Part shown: in pieces, positions 21,070 through 31,121 of the stretch
Position numbering within the stretch: the first letter of the stretch is position 1
Layout: each line of letters opens with the position of its first letter
NCBI RefSeq assembly: GCF_024166365.1
Contig: NC_064821.1
Coordinates: 52,045,093 to 52,109,092, forward strand
Length of the DNA stretch: 64,000 nt
Direction of reading: 5' to 3'
From: Elephas maximus indicus
Taxonomy: Eukaryota; Chordata; Mammalia; Proboscidea; Elephantidae
The notes under the pieces: generated by a model
Seen by the model: the letters and a program-made list of their open reading frames with translations, nothing else
Database searches by the model: none
Told to the model about the DNA's origin: nothing
Position numbers and translations under genes: made by a program

Positions 21070-21232
21070 TTTGCCTAACTGAAGGTTAGAGGTTTGAGTC
21101 CACCCAGCCGTGCCTCAGAAGAAAGGCCTGGTGATCTTCTTCCAAAAAATTCAGCCATTAACAACCTTGTGGAGCATGATTGTACTGACACGCATGGGGT
21201 CACTATGAGTTAGAGTCAACTTGACGGCAACG
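21070..21232 (+). mobile_element. AfroSINE, 5'-truncated
   Basis: Starts inside the head (gcctaactgaaggtta) and ends aacttgacggcaacgg, next to the previous copy. Confidence 0.8.
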
Positions 21233-21739
21233 GTTTTTTTAGATTAAAAAAAAAAAAACAGAGGCACAGAGAGGTTAAGTAATTTGTCCAAGGTCACACA
21301 GCTATGAGTGGTGGAGTCAGAATTCACACGTGTGGTCTGGCTCCAGAGTCCATGCTCTTGGCTGCTGAAGTGCACTGTGTCTTCCTGTTCTGATGGGGTG
21401 CTCTTAGGAAAGTCACTTCCCTTCTCTGGGTCTCTGTTTTCTTACACCAAATGAGAGGCAAACCGGGCCCTCAAGGCTGTCTGGTGACTATGTGACCTCT
21501 GCTCTATGGGCTCACACTCCAGGGGGGAAGCCAGTCACTAATCATGGAAACACAAAACCCATGGAGAATCTCACCTTATAAAAAGCGCCGTGTGTGGAAA
21601 GAACGTGCAGGTGTGGGCAGAAGCACTATGTAAACTGTGAAGTGCTGACAGCAAGGGGTGCAGATGGCAATGAGAAGGAGGAGGGAGGAGGAGTCATTTG
21701 CTGGGGCTGATCACCTCCCATTCTCTCCTCCCTGTCTAG

Positions 21740-21947
21740 CCTCACCTACCAGCTGATAAGGCGCGGAGTGTGCTGGGCCCCGAGGAACAGCACCTGCTGA
21801 ACACATCGCCCAGCTCCAGCAGCAGCTCCCTGGAGAGCTCGGCCCCCGCTGCAGACAGGAGGGTGCCTGCCAGGAACCAGCCGCAGGCACCGGGTGCAGA
21901 GAAGACCAGTGGTGCCGGGGAGGCCCGGGCCAGCTTTGAGAGCTCAG
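21740..21947 (+). CDS. TNFRSF1B: TNFRSF1B exon 9 (cytoplasmic tail)
   Basis: A 208-nt exon, phase 0 to phase 1, with acceptor cctccctgtctag and donor gtaaga. The translation starts [10 protein letters not shown] and contains [20 protein letters not shown], the serine-rich segment conserved in TNFR2, then RNQPQAPG and GAGEARAS. This disordered tail has no death domain, consistent with TNFR2 signalling through TRAF proteins rather than by direct death-domain assembly. Conservation with human is much higher here than in the ectodomain. Confidence 0.95.
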
Positions 21948-22509
21948 GTAAGAGGGAGAGCACACTTGGTTTCAGCCTCTCCTCACCCTGCCCCTATCCT
22001 TGTGTTTCTCCTGATTTAGGCCTTAGCCACCTCTTCCTGGGCCCCTGCTGCAGGGCGAGGTCTGAGTTCTTAGTGGGGCATGACTTGGCCTTGGCTTTGC
22101 TCTCCAGCCTCATCTCCCTACTCCCTGCTCAGCATCCGGCCACACCAAACTTCCCTCAGTTCTCTGAACCCACTGTGTTCCCCCCACCTTTGCCTGCACT
22201 GGTACTTTCACCTGGAGCACCCTTCCTTCTCCTTCGCCCCAACCTCTGCACCTGGACAACCCCAGCTTGTCTTTCGAGTCCCCAGTATCCAGGTGGGGAA
22301 TTTTCCTGAAACCCTCTCCCCTCTGGCTCCCTTGCCCCTGGCTGGGTTGTCTGCACCTCTGGGCTCGCCAAGCCCTTGCTTCCCTTTCACAGGATTGTCA
22401 CATTGTATAGCCATAGTTGTCTGCTCCTGTTACCCTTACCAGATTGTGGCGCTCCTGGTAAGCCTGGACCATCTCATTTGTCCCAACACTCCACCTGGCT
22501 AATGATAAC

Positions 22510-22715
22510 AACCACAATAAGAATAATAACCGCTTATATTTTACGTCAGGCACTATTCTGGGCACCTTCCATACATAAAATTAATCTGCACATGAATGCT
22601 AAGTAACAGCTATTATGATTATCCCATTTTACAGATGAGGAAATTGAGGCCTGGGGAGGTTAAGCAACTTGTTCAAAGGCATACAGCTAGTCAGTGCCAG
22701 AGCCAGGGGCTAGAA
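22510..22715 (-). repeat. MIR
   Basis: A near-complete minus-strand MIR, from acgtcaggcactattctggg through cccattttacagatgagga to tacagctagtcagtgccag. Confidence 0.7.
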
Positions 22716-23259
22716 GATAGATGATTAATAATACTTCCAGGGCTCCCCATGCTGCCGCTGTTGCTGGTCCCTTTAGAGGATTATCAGGTCTGTGTGGGCT
22801 ACGGAGAAGTGTGGGGCCCGTGCCCTGTTTATGCAGGCTGCATTTGTATCCCAGACCTGGTCTGTGACAGATGATACCCCTAGGCTGAAATATGCCGCGT
22901 TCACACAGGCTTCTGCAGGGGTCCCCTACGGACCCTGGGGCTTCCTCAGGTTGGTTTTGCAGTGCAGAGGCCAAGGCTGCTGATGGGCCCTGCTGCAGGC
23001 CTGTGTCTCTCCCTGTCACCTGGCCGCACTGGCTAGAGGGAAGTCAGGGAATGAACGTGGACTTGAGCTTGGGTGCCATGTGAAGCTGAGCTGGCTCTTT
23101 AACCCTGTCAGGCCTCAGTTTCCTCTTCTTGAGAGCGGGGGCATGGCATCTCTTAGCAGACTGGTGAGTGACGAGTGACAACATGCCCGGCTGGGTGCCT
23201 CGCTGGGGCACCAGCTCACTGGGCCACCTCCAGCACCAAGGACTGCTGGGTCCAGGCAC

Positions 23260-23565
23260 CCCCCAGCCACAGCGCTGCTCCACACACCACACTCTGCTGC
23301 ACCACCTTGCCTCTGCCTACACTCATGCCATCCCTTGCCTGAAACATCCTTTCCTACCTGTCACCTCACTCAGGGCCACCTCCTCCCCTGACTGCCCGCA
23401 TGGGCTCAGGTGCCCCCTCTGATTTCTCTATCATAGTGATGTCTCATCAGTGTGATGTCAGTGCACCCCCAACCCCTGAGCCTGAGAACCGTTGAGGGAG
23501 GGACTGGGGTCTGGGCCTGGAACAGAGCAGGTGACCTGAAATGTTTGTTGACTGAATGAATGAGC
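23260..23565 (+). repeat. L2 3' end
   Basis: Ends with the L2-type signature ggaacagagcaggtgacc and atgtttgttgactgaatgaa. Confidence 0.5.
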
Positions 23566-23928
23566 TCCAAGTCTAAGCTCTTAGTGCTTGACCAAGTCCT
23601 TGGATTTACCTTTCTGGTTCCTTAGCCCCACCTGTTCTACAGCTGCCCAGGTGTGGCTTCCTTGGCCCCAGTGTCTGCCCTTTTCTTCCCTGTCCCCTCT
23701 ACCCTCGGCCCCTCCTGCTGTCTGTTCCTTCTCCCAAGAGTCACCCTCCTAGTGTCTGCATTGTCTCTCTCCTCCCCTCCCCCTGTCCTTTCCCCCTTCT
23801 CCCCTGCTTCTCTGTATAACCTGTAAACCTCAGGGCTGTGCCCCCAGCCCGCCCCCGCACTGTCTTGCATCATGCACAAAGGCCATGGAGACACCGGGTG
23901 ACATTTGGGTGCTGTGGAGGCTCAGGGT

Positions 23929-23938
23929 GGAAATTTCC
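23929..23938. promoter_or_regulatory. Candidate NF-kB (kB) decamer
   Basis: Perfect palindrome GGAAATTTCC in intron 9, compatible with Rel-family half sites. A single 10-mer match is weak evidence on its own. Confidence 0.2.
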
Positions 23939-23957
23939 TCTTGGCCCTATGATTTCA

Positions 23958-24003
23958 GCACCCCCCACCCCCACCCCCACCCCCCACCCCCCGCCGCCCG
24001 CCG
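23958..24003 (+). repeat. C-rich tract
   Basis: Eight or so runs of 4-6 C separated by single A or G bases. The minus strand meets the G-quadruplex rule and the plus strand could form an i-motif. Confidence 0.8.
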
Positions 24004-24479
24004 CTACCTTCCTGTTTGGGGCTGTTCTGAGCAGAGCAGCTCTCCAGCTCCGGACCTCCTCTCCAGCTCCCCCAAGTTCTTGGATTCGGGGGGAACAAAG
24101 GGCCAGCTATGCCCAAGCGCTTTGGACACCATGTGCGTTCAGGCACTCAGCAGGTCCCCAGGGCAGCAGTAGCAACAATAACTTTTGAGGGACGATGGTG
24201 TGTCCAGCCCCTGACATTCGTCTCCCCAGTTTACTCCACCATTGGGTCCCTCACCAGCTAGTTAGGAAACACAGGTACCTGCTGGTGCTGGGTGGGTCAC
24301 TTACACAGGAGGGGAGGTGGGGGAGACCTGCATCCCACAGTCCTTCCTGCTGGTTTTCCCACATCTGGCTCCCAGGGAAACCCAGAAATCCAGATTGTCA
24401 AAATGTAAACTCCTGAATCCTACATGTCGGTAGCCAAATGCTACCACCAACAATAACAGAACACACCTCTGGGCTGAAT

Positions 24480-25265
24480 TTTGTTCATTCAGCATGTGTC
24501 CCTGTCTTAGGTACTAGGGCTACAGCAGGGAACAGTCAAAAAGTCCCCACCATCCTGGGTCCAGGGTCTGGTGAGGGAGACAGGGGCAAACAAGTGACTG
24601 AGGAAATTGATTGTGGGCCCTGGAGATCATAGAACAGGGAATGACAGATGGGACAGCAGGTGAGTGTCTTTAGAGAGGGAGATCTGGACAGACTTCCTGG
24701 AGGAAGCGGCCTTTAGCTGAGCCCTGAGTGAAAGGAGGGAGTGAGCTGTGTGAATGGGAAGAGCTCCTCAGGCTGAGGGAACAGCATTGCAAAGGTCCCG
24801 AGGCTTGGAGGGCTCAAGGAGCTACAGGGAGGTGCATGTGGCTGGATTGGACCCAACCAGGATCACAGAGCGGTAGGAGATGGACGGCAGACCCAGCTGT
24901 GAGAGGCCTTGGAGGTTGTGGTGAGGACTGTGGTTTTTCAAGCAGCCCAGGAAATGAGCTACTGAGTTTTGAAGGCTGGCTCTGGCTGCTGGTGGAGAAC
25001 AGATGGCAGAGGGGTAGGGCAGAAGCCTGGAAACAGGTGGGAGCAGACGGAGGCTTACATGGAATGGTAGCAGCAGAGACAGTGAAATTAAATTATCTTT
25101 TGAAGGTAGACATGGTAGGATATGGGTTATGCGAGGAAGAGAGAGAATCAAAATGGGTGCAAGGCTTTGGGCTGGAGTAGCTGGGTGGACAGTGGCAGTG
25201 TGAACTGAGATGGGGAGGAACAGGTTGGATGGGAGGTGGGAGGTGGAGTTGAGTTAAGTTAGAGG
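24480..25265 (+). repeat. Ancient L2-like repeat
   Basis: The order of segments (attcagcatgtgtccctgtc, gagctcctcaggctgaggga, attgcaaaggtcccgaggc, ttgaaggtagacatggtagg) follows the other L2-like copies here, extended further 3'. Confidence 0.45.
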
Positions 25266-25399
25266 TGTCTGTAAGCATACAAGCAGAAGCGTGGAGCAGT
25301 TTTCAACCCCTGGCTCATTGAGAGGGTCTCTCCATCTCCAAGAGCCATGTAGGTGCTGGAGATATAGCAGTGAACATGACAGACTCATTCCTGCCCAGA

Positions 25400-25530
25400 G
25401 TTGTATAAGATCATTATACCCATTTTACAGTTGAACAAACTAAGCTCTGAGAAGTGACTTGGCCTAGAATATGAAGGTAGGTCAGGTATTCAAACCCTGG
25501 ACTGTCAGACTGCAAAGCTCCACACCATCC
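25400..25530 (-). repeat. MIR fragment
   Basis: Minus-strand core cattttacagttgaacaaac and tattcaaaccctggact. Confidence 0.55.
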
Positions 25531-25703
25531 TGACCTCAGCAAGGAGGACAAACTACTGGCCCACCCCACCCCAGATATAGCAGAGCTGGGCTAGAACCCT
25601 GTCCTCTTTGTGGTCCAGCGACCCCTCTCCCCCAGCTAGGAACACATCCCCTGCTCTGAGACCCCTGGACTGACCCCCCCATCTCCCATCTTGTGCTTAT
25701 CAG

Positions 25704-25984
25704 AGCCTTCCCCCGGCGGCTGTGGGACCCAGGTCAACGTCACCTGCATCGTGAACGTCTGTAGCAGCTCCGACCACAGCTCGCAGTGCCCCTCCCAGGC
25801 CAGCTCCATGATGGGGGCCATGGACACCAGCCCCTCAGACTCCCCGAAGGATGAGCAGGTCCCCTTCTCCAAAGAGGAGAGCCCCTTTCAGTCCCAGCTG
25901 GGGTCACCAGAGATGCTGCAACAGAGCTCCGAGGAGAAGCCGCTGCCTCTGGGTGTGCCGGATGCCGGAATGAAGCTCCGTTAG
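25704..25984 (+). CDS. TNFRSF1B: TNFRSF1B exon 10, coding part (TRAF2-binding C-terminus)
   Basis: The acceptor is ttgtgcttatcag; the frame enters in phase 1 and ends at tag 25982-25984. The translation contains [32 protein letters not shown] and [15 protein letters not shown], which are near-identical to human TNFR2. SKEE (25868-25879) is the TRAF2-binding motif, so the proximal signalling connection looks intact. The last two residues are Leu-Arg rather than human Pro-Ser. Exons 2-10 give 398 codons plus the stop; with the usual 26-codon exon 1 the precursor would be about 424 residues against 461 in human, the difference lying mainly in exon 6. Confidence 0.97.
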
Positions 25985-27720
25985 CCAGCTAGCGGGGGCC
26001 ATGTCACAGCTGTGGATACTGACCCTCGGCAGGGCAACCCTGCGAAGCAGCTCCTGGTTCCTCCAGGCCTCAACTCCCAGGACTCTGTGACTGTCTCTGG
26101 GCCACTTCCTTCAGTGGTGTCCACAGTTTCCGCCTCCCTCTCTCCTGCAGGCAGGGGAATGAGGCGGGGAGGGGTCGTGGAGACCCTCTTCTGCCTTGGC
26201 GTGCGTCCTCCTGGGAAAGCTGGCTAGACGATGGCAGAGCTGGCCCTGGACTTGCTAGGCAGCCCAGGCTGAGTTCCTGCCTCTCTCTGAACTGCCCCCA
26301 GCCTGTCCTGAAGAACCTGGCCTCTAGAGCCCTTGGCGCTTTTTACCTGACTCCGGCTTCCCAGGAAGCCCATAGGGGAGGAGGGACTCTGGACACCCAT
26401 CCAGGGAGGAAGGACAGAGCTTCTGTCTGAATGTTGAGACTGCGGGACAGTCCCAGCGAGCAGACAAGCTGGGGTGGCCATCTAGCAGATGGTTCTGTGT
26501 GGGTAGGGGGTGGCAGCCCCTGCAGGGGACACAGGTCCCCCACCTTACTCAGAACCCCTGGAAAGCACCTCCTCTAAGTCCACGTCTGCCAACTTGTCCT
26601 CTTGTACCACAGTGTGAAAATCAGGTGCCCAGATGCCCCAGGAAGGCAACCTTAATGAGGCTGATGGCAAACTCTTAACCGGAAATCTTCCTATTTTAAC
26701 ATGTGGCAATTTAAAAAAAAATTAAGCACCATGCGGGCAAACAGAACAGCAAAACTCTGAGGACGCATACAGCCCCTACGGTTGCATCCTCTGCCTTTGA
26801 TCTTCACTCCAGTTACCCACAGCCCCAGCCCCCTCCTCTCTCTACACTGTGTCCCTCCCCCTGTCCCTCACTGTCTGGCGTGAAGCTATACCTTCTTCTA
26901 TCAGGGAATTTCTGGAACTGCAGATGTCTGAGACCCCCCTACAAGCATCTTTTTCCTCCTACCTCAGCCTGGACCTTTCTTCTCTACTGAGGGGTGCTCC
27001 TCTGTCCCCCTGGTCCTTCCCCCTGTTCCTGGGGTCTCAGGCCCCAGGGGAGCTGCAGAGCCGTTTTGGTACTGTGCATACTGTGATTCTGAGTGGATGT
27101 GAGATGCTGAGAGCCAACTTGGGTCTGTGTGTCTGTATCTGTGTTGTGTGTCTGTGTAGCCAATACTGTCGGGTTGGATAGCCTGCTTTGAAGCAGTTAA
27201 AGCCAGTAATTTTGCCAAGGAGTTTTGTCGCCATTAGAGAGTCAACCATTTCCCCCGCAAACTCATGCCCAGAGGACTGGAGAGGATGGACAAGTATGGA
27301 CTATACCAGATTCTAGAAGGAATGGGTATGAGGACTCTTAAGAGGCTGGTTCCGTCCCAGGCACTTGAATCCCTCACTGATAAATTCCACCGGACTTGAA
27401 CTTGGACCCTGAACTACCCGTTACCACAGAGACAAGCAGGACTTCCCATTCTGGGATCAAGATGGCAGACTGCCTGGACTGGCCGTGGTCTCTGCCCAAG
27501 TCAGACACCGCCTGGTGGTAGAACACGTCTGCCCCCTGGTGGACAGTCCTGGAAGGACCTCAGACCTCGCTTCCTCACCCAGGGAATGGATGAATTGGAA
27601 GATTTTTGGGGGGTATGTCCTTAGTTCCCCTGGTTTGTGTTGATCCCAAGACAATGAGCGTTGCATTGTATGCTGAATAGCATTCCTGCTTATAAATAAA
27701 CCTTTAGTTTGTTTTACATG
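25985..27720 (+). other. TNFRSF1B: TNFRSF1B 3' UTR
   Basis: Non-coding sequence from the stop codon to just past the AATAAA at 27695-27700. I see no SINE or LINE in it, in contrast to the surrounding DNA, as expected for a transcribed terminal exon. The cleavage point about 15-20 bp after the signal is an estimate. Confidence 0.8.
27695..27700 (+). terminator. TNFRSF1B: TNFRSF1B polyadenylation signal
   Basis: AATAAA within tataaataaacctttag, followed by a T/G-rich stretch (gtttgttttacatgttg) suitable as the downstream element. It is the first canonical signal after the stop codon in a sensible context. Confidence 0.8.
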
Positions 27721-28541
27721 TTGAGCCCTGGCTCTCTGGCTGGGTCTGGACTGGGGTTTGTCTGTGGTCCTCCTTGCCTGCCGCCAAGCAGGTGTGTGGG
27801 GAGAGATGGGGTCCTGGGCACTGGAGTGTGATGGCCCATGTTGTGGCTGGACTATGAGAGGCATCTCCATGACAGCTGCCCTAGCTGAGAGCCCTGCTGC
27901 TCCTTCAGGCCTGTGGACAATAAGATGGCAGCTTCCTGCCAGGATCACCCAGTTGGCCTCAGAGTGTGCTCTTGCCATCTCTGTCTCCTCAGCCTCCTCT
28001 TGTGATGGGGGTGAAGGTGTTTACACAGACCATCTTCTCACTTGGGTGCTAGGCTCTACCTACCGCTGAGGCCCTTTGATGTGTGCTTAGCTCGGCACAA
28101 GGGCTCTGGGAGCACAGGGTAGGGGATCCTGAAGGTCAGGGGAGAGTTTTGGAGGTGACATCTGACCTGTTCTTTGGTCAGGCTGCATTCCTCCTGGAGG
28201 ATTTAGGGGAGAATCTGAAGTAAGAGCACAATAAATACTCGTTCATTCAGACATTGGAAAGTGTCAGGATATATTACGGTAGTTTCCCAGAGTTTAGAGA
28301 CTGCCTGTATTCCTTGGCTCCTGGACCCTTCCTCCATCTTGAAAGTCAGCGTGGTAGCATCTTCTTTACGCAAATCTCCCTCTGCCTCCCCCTTATAAAG
28401 ACGCTTGTGATTACACTGGGCCCACCTGGATAACCCACTGACGTTGAGTTGATTCCAACTCGTGGTGTCCTCATCTGTAATCCAGGATAATCTCCCTATC
28501 TCAAGGTTCTTAATCACATCTGCAAAGCTCCTTTTACCTTG

Positions 28542-28870
28542 TGTCTTAGTTACGTAGTGCCGCTATAACAGAAATACCACAAGTGGATGGCTTTAACAAA
28601 CAAATTTATTTGCTCATAGTTCAGGAGGCCAGAGGTCCGAATTCAAGGCACCAGCTCTAGGGGAAGGCTTTTTCTCTCTGTTGGCTCTAGGGAAAGGTTC
28701 TTTTCTCTTTTTAGCTTCTGTTTCTTGGTTACTTGGAGATCTCATGTAGTGTGGCATCTATCTTCTCCCATCTGTGCTTTATTGCTGCATGCTTAATCTG
28801 TTCTTTTATATCTTAAAAGAGATTGATTTAAGGTGCACCCTATCCTGGCCCTGCCTCATTAGTGTAACTC
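28542..28870 (-). mobile_element. LTR, MaLR-like (ERVL-MaLR), partial
   Basis: Reads on the minus strand as an LTR 3' end (gtggtatttctgttatagcg) with a tttatatcttaaaagag TATA-like segment. Related copies are at 30640, 37635 and 42262. No internal viral genes are present. Confidence 0.55.
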
Positions 28871-29756
28871 ACTGTCCCACCCTTCTAGGTAGGCTATTTC
28901 ACACCCTCTCCTTTTCCCTCAAACCTCTTACCTCTCCTCACCCTTACCTTCAGCTGGTTACCTGGCTTCCTGTTTTACTGAGAAAATCAAAGCAAACACG
29001 AGAGATCTTTCTCAGGCTCCCACCACCACCTCTCTCTTCCCACCTGCAACTGTGCTGGGACACTCTCTCCTGTGACTGGATTAACACCCGGACTGGCTAA
29101 GGGCAATTCTTCTACTCAAGTACCAGATTTTAGCGTCTCTCTGCTACTGAAGGACACTGCTCTTCTCTCTCCTTTAGCATCAACCTCCAACCCCTCCCCA
29201 TCTTCTCTATCTGCACACAAACATACTGACACTGCTTCCATTTAAAAGATAACAATAACAAAACCAAAAATCCTCAAGCACCATTCTCCATCTAGATACT
29301 ATCAGATTTTTCAGCTTCTCTTTACAGTAGAGACACTTGGAAAAAGTTGTCTTTCTATAGTCACTCTCTCTAGTTTATCTTCTCCCATTTTCTCTTGAAC
29401 TCATTCCAAGAAGGCTTGTGCCCACCACTTCACTAAAAGTTCTGTTGTTCAGGTCGCCACTGACCTCCATGTTGCTAAATTCAATGGTCAGTGGTCAGTC
29501 TTCTACTCCCTTTGCCTATTAGTGACACAATTAGTCCCTCCTCTTTGGGATACTTTTCTCCCCTGGTTTTCAGGCTTTCACACTCCTCTGGCTTTCCCGC
29601 CATCTCACTGACCCTTCTGTCTCCTTGGCTGGTTCCTCTTTATATCAATGACTGAATGTTCGAGGGGGCACATGGTTCGATCCTTTCACCTCTTCTCCAT
29701 CTCCAGCTCACTCTCTTGATGATCTCATCCAGCCTCATGACTTTCAGGACCCTGAC
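28870..29756 (+). pseudogene. L2 LINE ORF2 remnant (decayed reverse transcriptase region)
   Basis: Segments such as gacctccatgttgctaaatt, ccctggttttcaggctttc and ttgatgatctcatccagcc follow the L2 reverse-transcriptase region, which is broken by many stops and frameshifts. The assignment rests on recall of the L2 consensus. Confidence 0.5.
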
Positions 29757-29769
29757 ACTTCGCAATGTT

Positions 29770-30200
29770 TGAATGAACAAGTAGTTACTGCATTCATATC
29801 AGGCACTGCTCTAGGGGCTGGGGATGCCGTAGTTACTAAAACAAGGCTTCCATACTGGGAGGAAGAGAGACAATAAAAATAAGCAGACAATATTGGATGA
29901 TGATGAGGAAAATTAAACCAGACACGGATGACAGAGGAAAGGGGGTGCTATTCAGGATTGGGAGGCCAGGGAAGCCTCCTGTCTGGAGAGATAACTTGGG
30001 AGCAGAGGCCTGAGGAGTGAGGGGGGAGCCAAGTGTTTGGTCAGACTTGGGTGGAGTGGGGTGTGCACAGTGGGAGAGAATGAAACTGAAGAGTGGCCAG
30101 GTCCAAAGAGCTCTGACTGCCCTGTAAAGTGAGGTAAAGGGGCTCCCTGAAGACTTTAACCAGTGGAGAGACATGACCAGACTTGCTTCAGGCTGCCAGG
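29770..30200 (+). repeat. Ancient L2-like repeat
   Basis: Contains catatcaggcactgctctagg, gggaggccagggaagcc and ggagagacatgaccagac, in the common order with the copies at 9890 and 35555. Confidence 0.5.
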
Positions 30201-30639
30201 GTAGGGGGTGCGTAGATTGGTGAGTAGGGCTGCAGGGCCAGGGATGCTAATCTCATCCTTGGCTCTCATGCTGTCTCATTACCAGGAGATAGGGTTGGCC
30301 CTTTCTGAAATCTCCTTGCTTCTGGCCACATTGGGTAATGGCTTGGGAGGTAGCCGGGAGACCAGTGATGTGCTGGTCATTCTCTGTCTTCTCCTCCAGT
30401 ACCTCTCTTCACCGGCTCTGTGCCCTGGGAGGCCGACCTCGCATTACTTGCCCTCAGGCTTCCAGCAGGTTTGGCCCCAGTGGCCTTGGCCTACAACCAC
30501 GGTTTCATCACACTGCTCCTGCACTCCCTGCCTTGCCTCTTTGAGTCCAGGGTTGCTAATGGCTTCCTACTGTTGCTTCCCCCAAGTAGTCACAGCTCTT
30601 GTGGGTTCTCTTAATGCTGCCCCCTCCTCTGTAAACAGT

Positions 30640-31120
30640 TCTATGATGGTTCTTCTTATGTGTCAGCTTGATTAGGCTATGGTTCCTTGTTGTTCAGTCT
30701 GGTTGCTGTCATGGAGTAGTTATGTGTGATTAAATCCATTGGGCTTGGGTAAAGTACATTGCCTTCTGTAATGTAATGTAATGACTTTCCACATTGCAAT
30801 CTAATGTAATATAGTCAATCAGTTGAGGTCATACCAGTGTAGGGTGGATCCTAAACCAAATCACTTCTGAGTTATAAAAAGACCAGAATAGACACAGAGA
30901 CACACACATACAGGACAAGACAGACGATGTGTGAAGGTAGCCTGAGATCGTTGGCAAAGGAATACCAAGGATCGCCAGCAAACACCACAACGAAGAGAGA
31001 GACTCACAGAAGGAATCAACATGGCCAACACCTCGTTTGGACTTTTAGCCTCTAGAAATGCGAGACAATAAATGTCTGTTCTTTAAAGCCCCCCATGTGT
31101 GGTGTTTCTATTACAGCAGC
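30640..31120 (+). mobile_element. LTR, MaLR-like
   Basis: Plus-strand LTR with gagttataaaaagaccagaa (TATA-like), gagacaataaatgtctgttc (polyadenylation signal) and a gtgtttctattacagcagc end. It abuts the RTE at 31122. Confidence 0.6.
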
Positions 31121-31121
31121 A

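Larger units (their letters stand above)
20736..21335 (-). repeat. MIR split by two SINEs
   Basis: Left part 20736-20861 (accagacactgttctaaagc...ccctttttagatgaa) and right part 21250-21335 (acagaggcacagagaggtt...acacagctatgag) join into one minus-strand MIR once the SINEs at 20862-21065 and 21070-21232 are removed. Confidence 0.6.
14222..21739 (+). other. TNFRSF1B: TNFRSF1B intron 8
   Basis: A 7.5-kb intron, the longest complete one in this gene within the window. It is dense in SINEs (at least ten AfroSINE copies), with MIR fragments, MER20, a hAT-like element and a (GGGGCT)n tract, listed separately. Stretches with no identified feature include about 15101-15850, 16740-17100 and 17780-18440. 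Confidence 0.85.
21948..25703 (+). other. TNFRSF1B: TNFRSF1B intron 9
   Basis: A 3.8-kb intron containing MIR and L2 fragments, a C-rich tract and a palindromic kB-like decamer, listed separately. It contains none of the SINEs so frequent in intron 8. The part from 21948 to about 22500 is C+T-rich without a clear assignment. Confidence 0.85.

Noticed and set aside
22080-22502. 140-codon plus-strand open frame in TNFRSF1B intron 9
   Set aside because: Low-complexity Pro/Ser/Leu translation from C+T-rich intronic DNA, with no homology recognised and no splice context.
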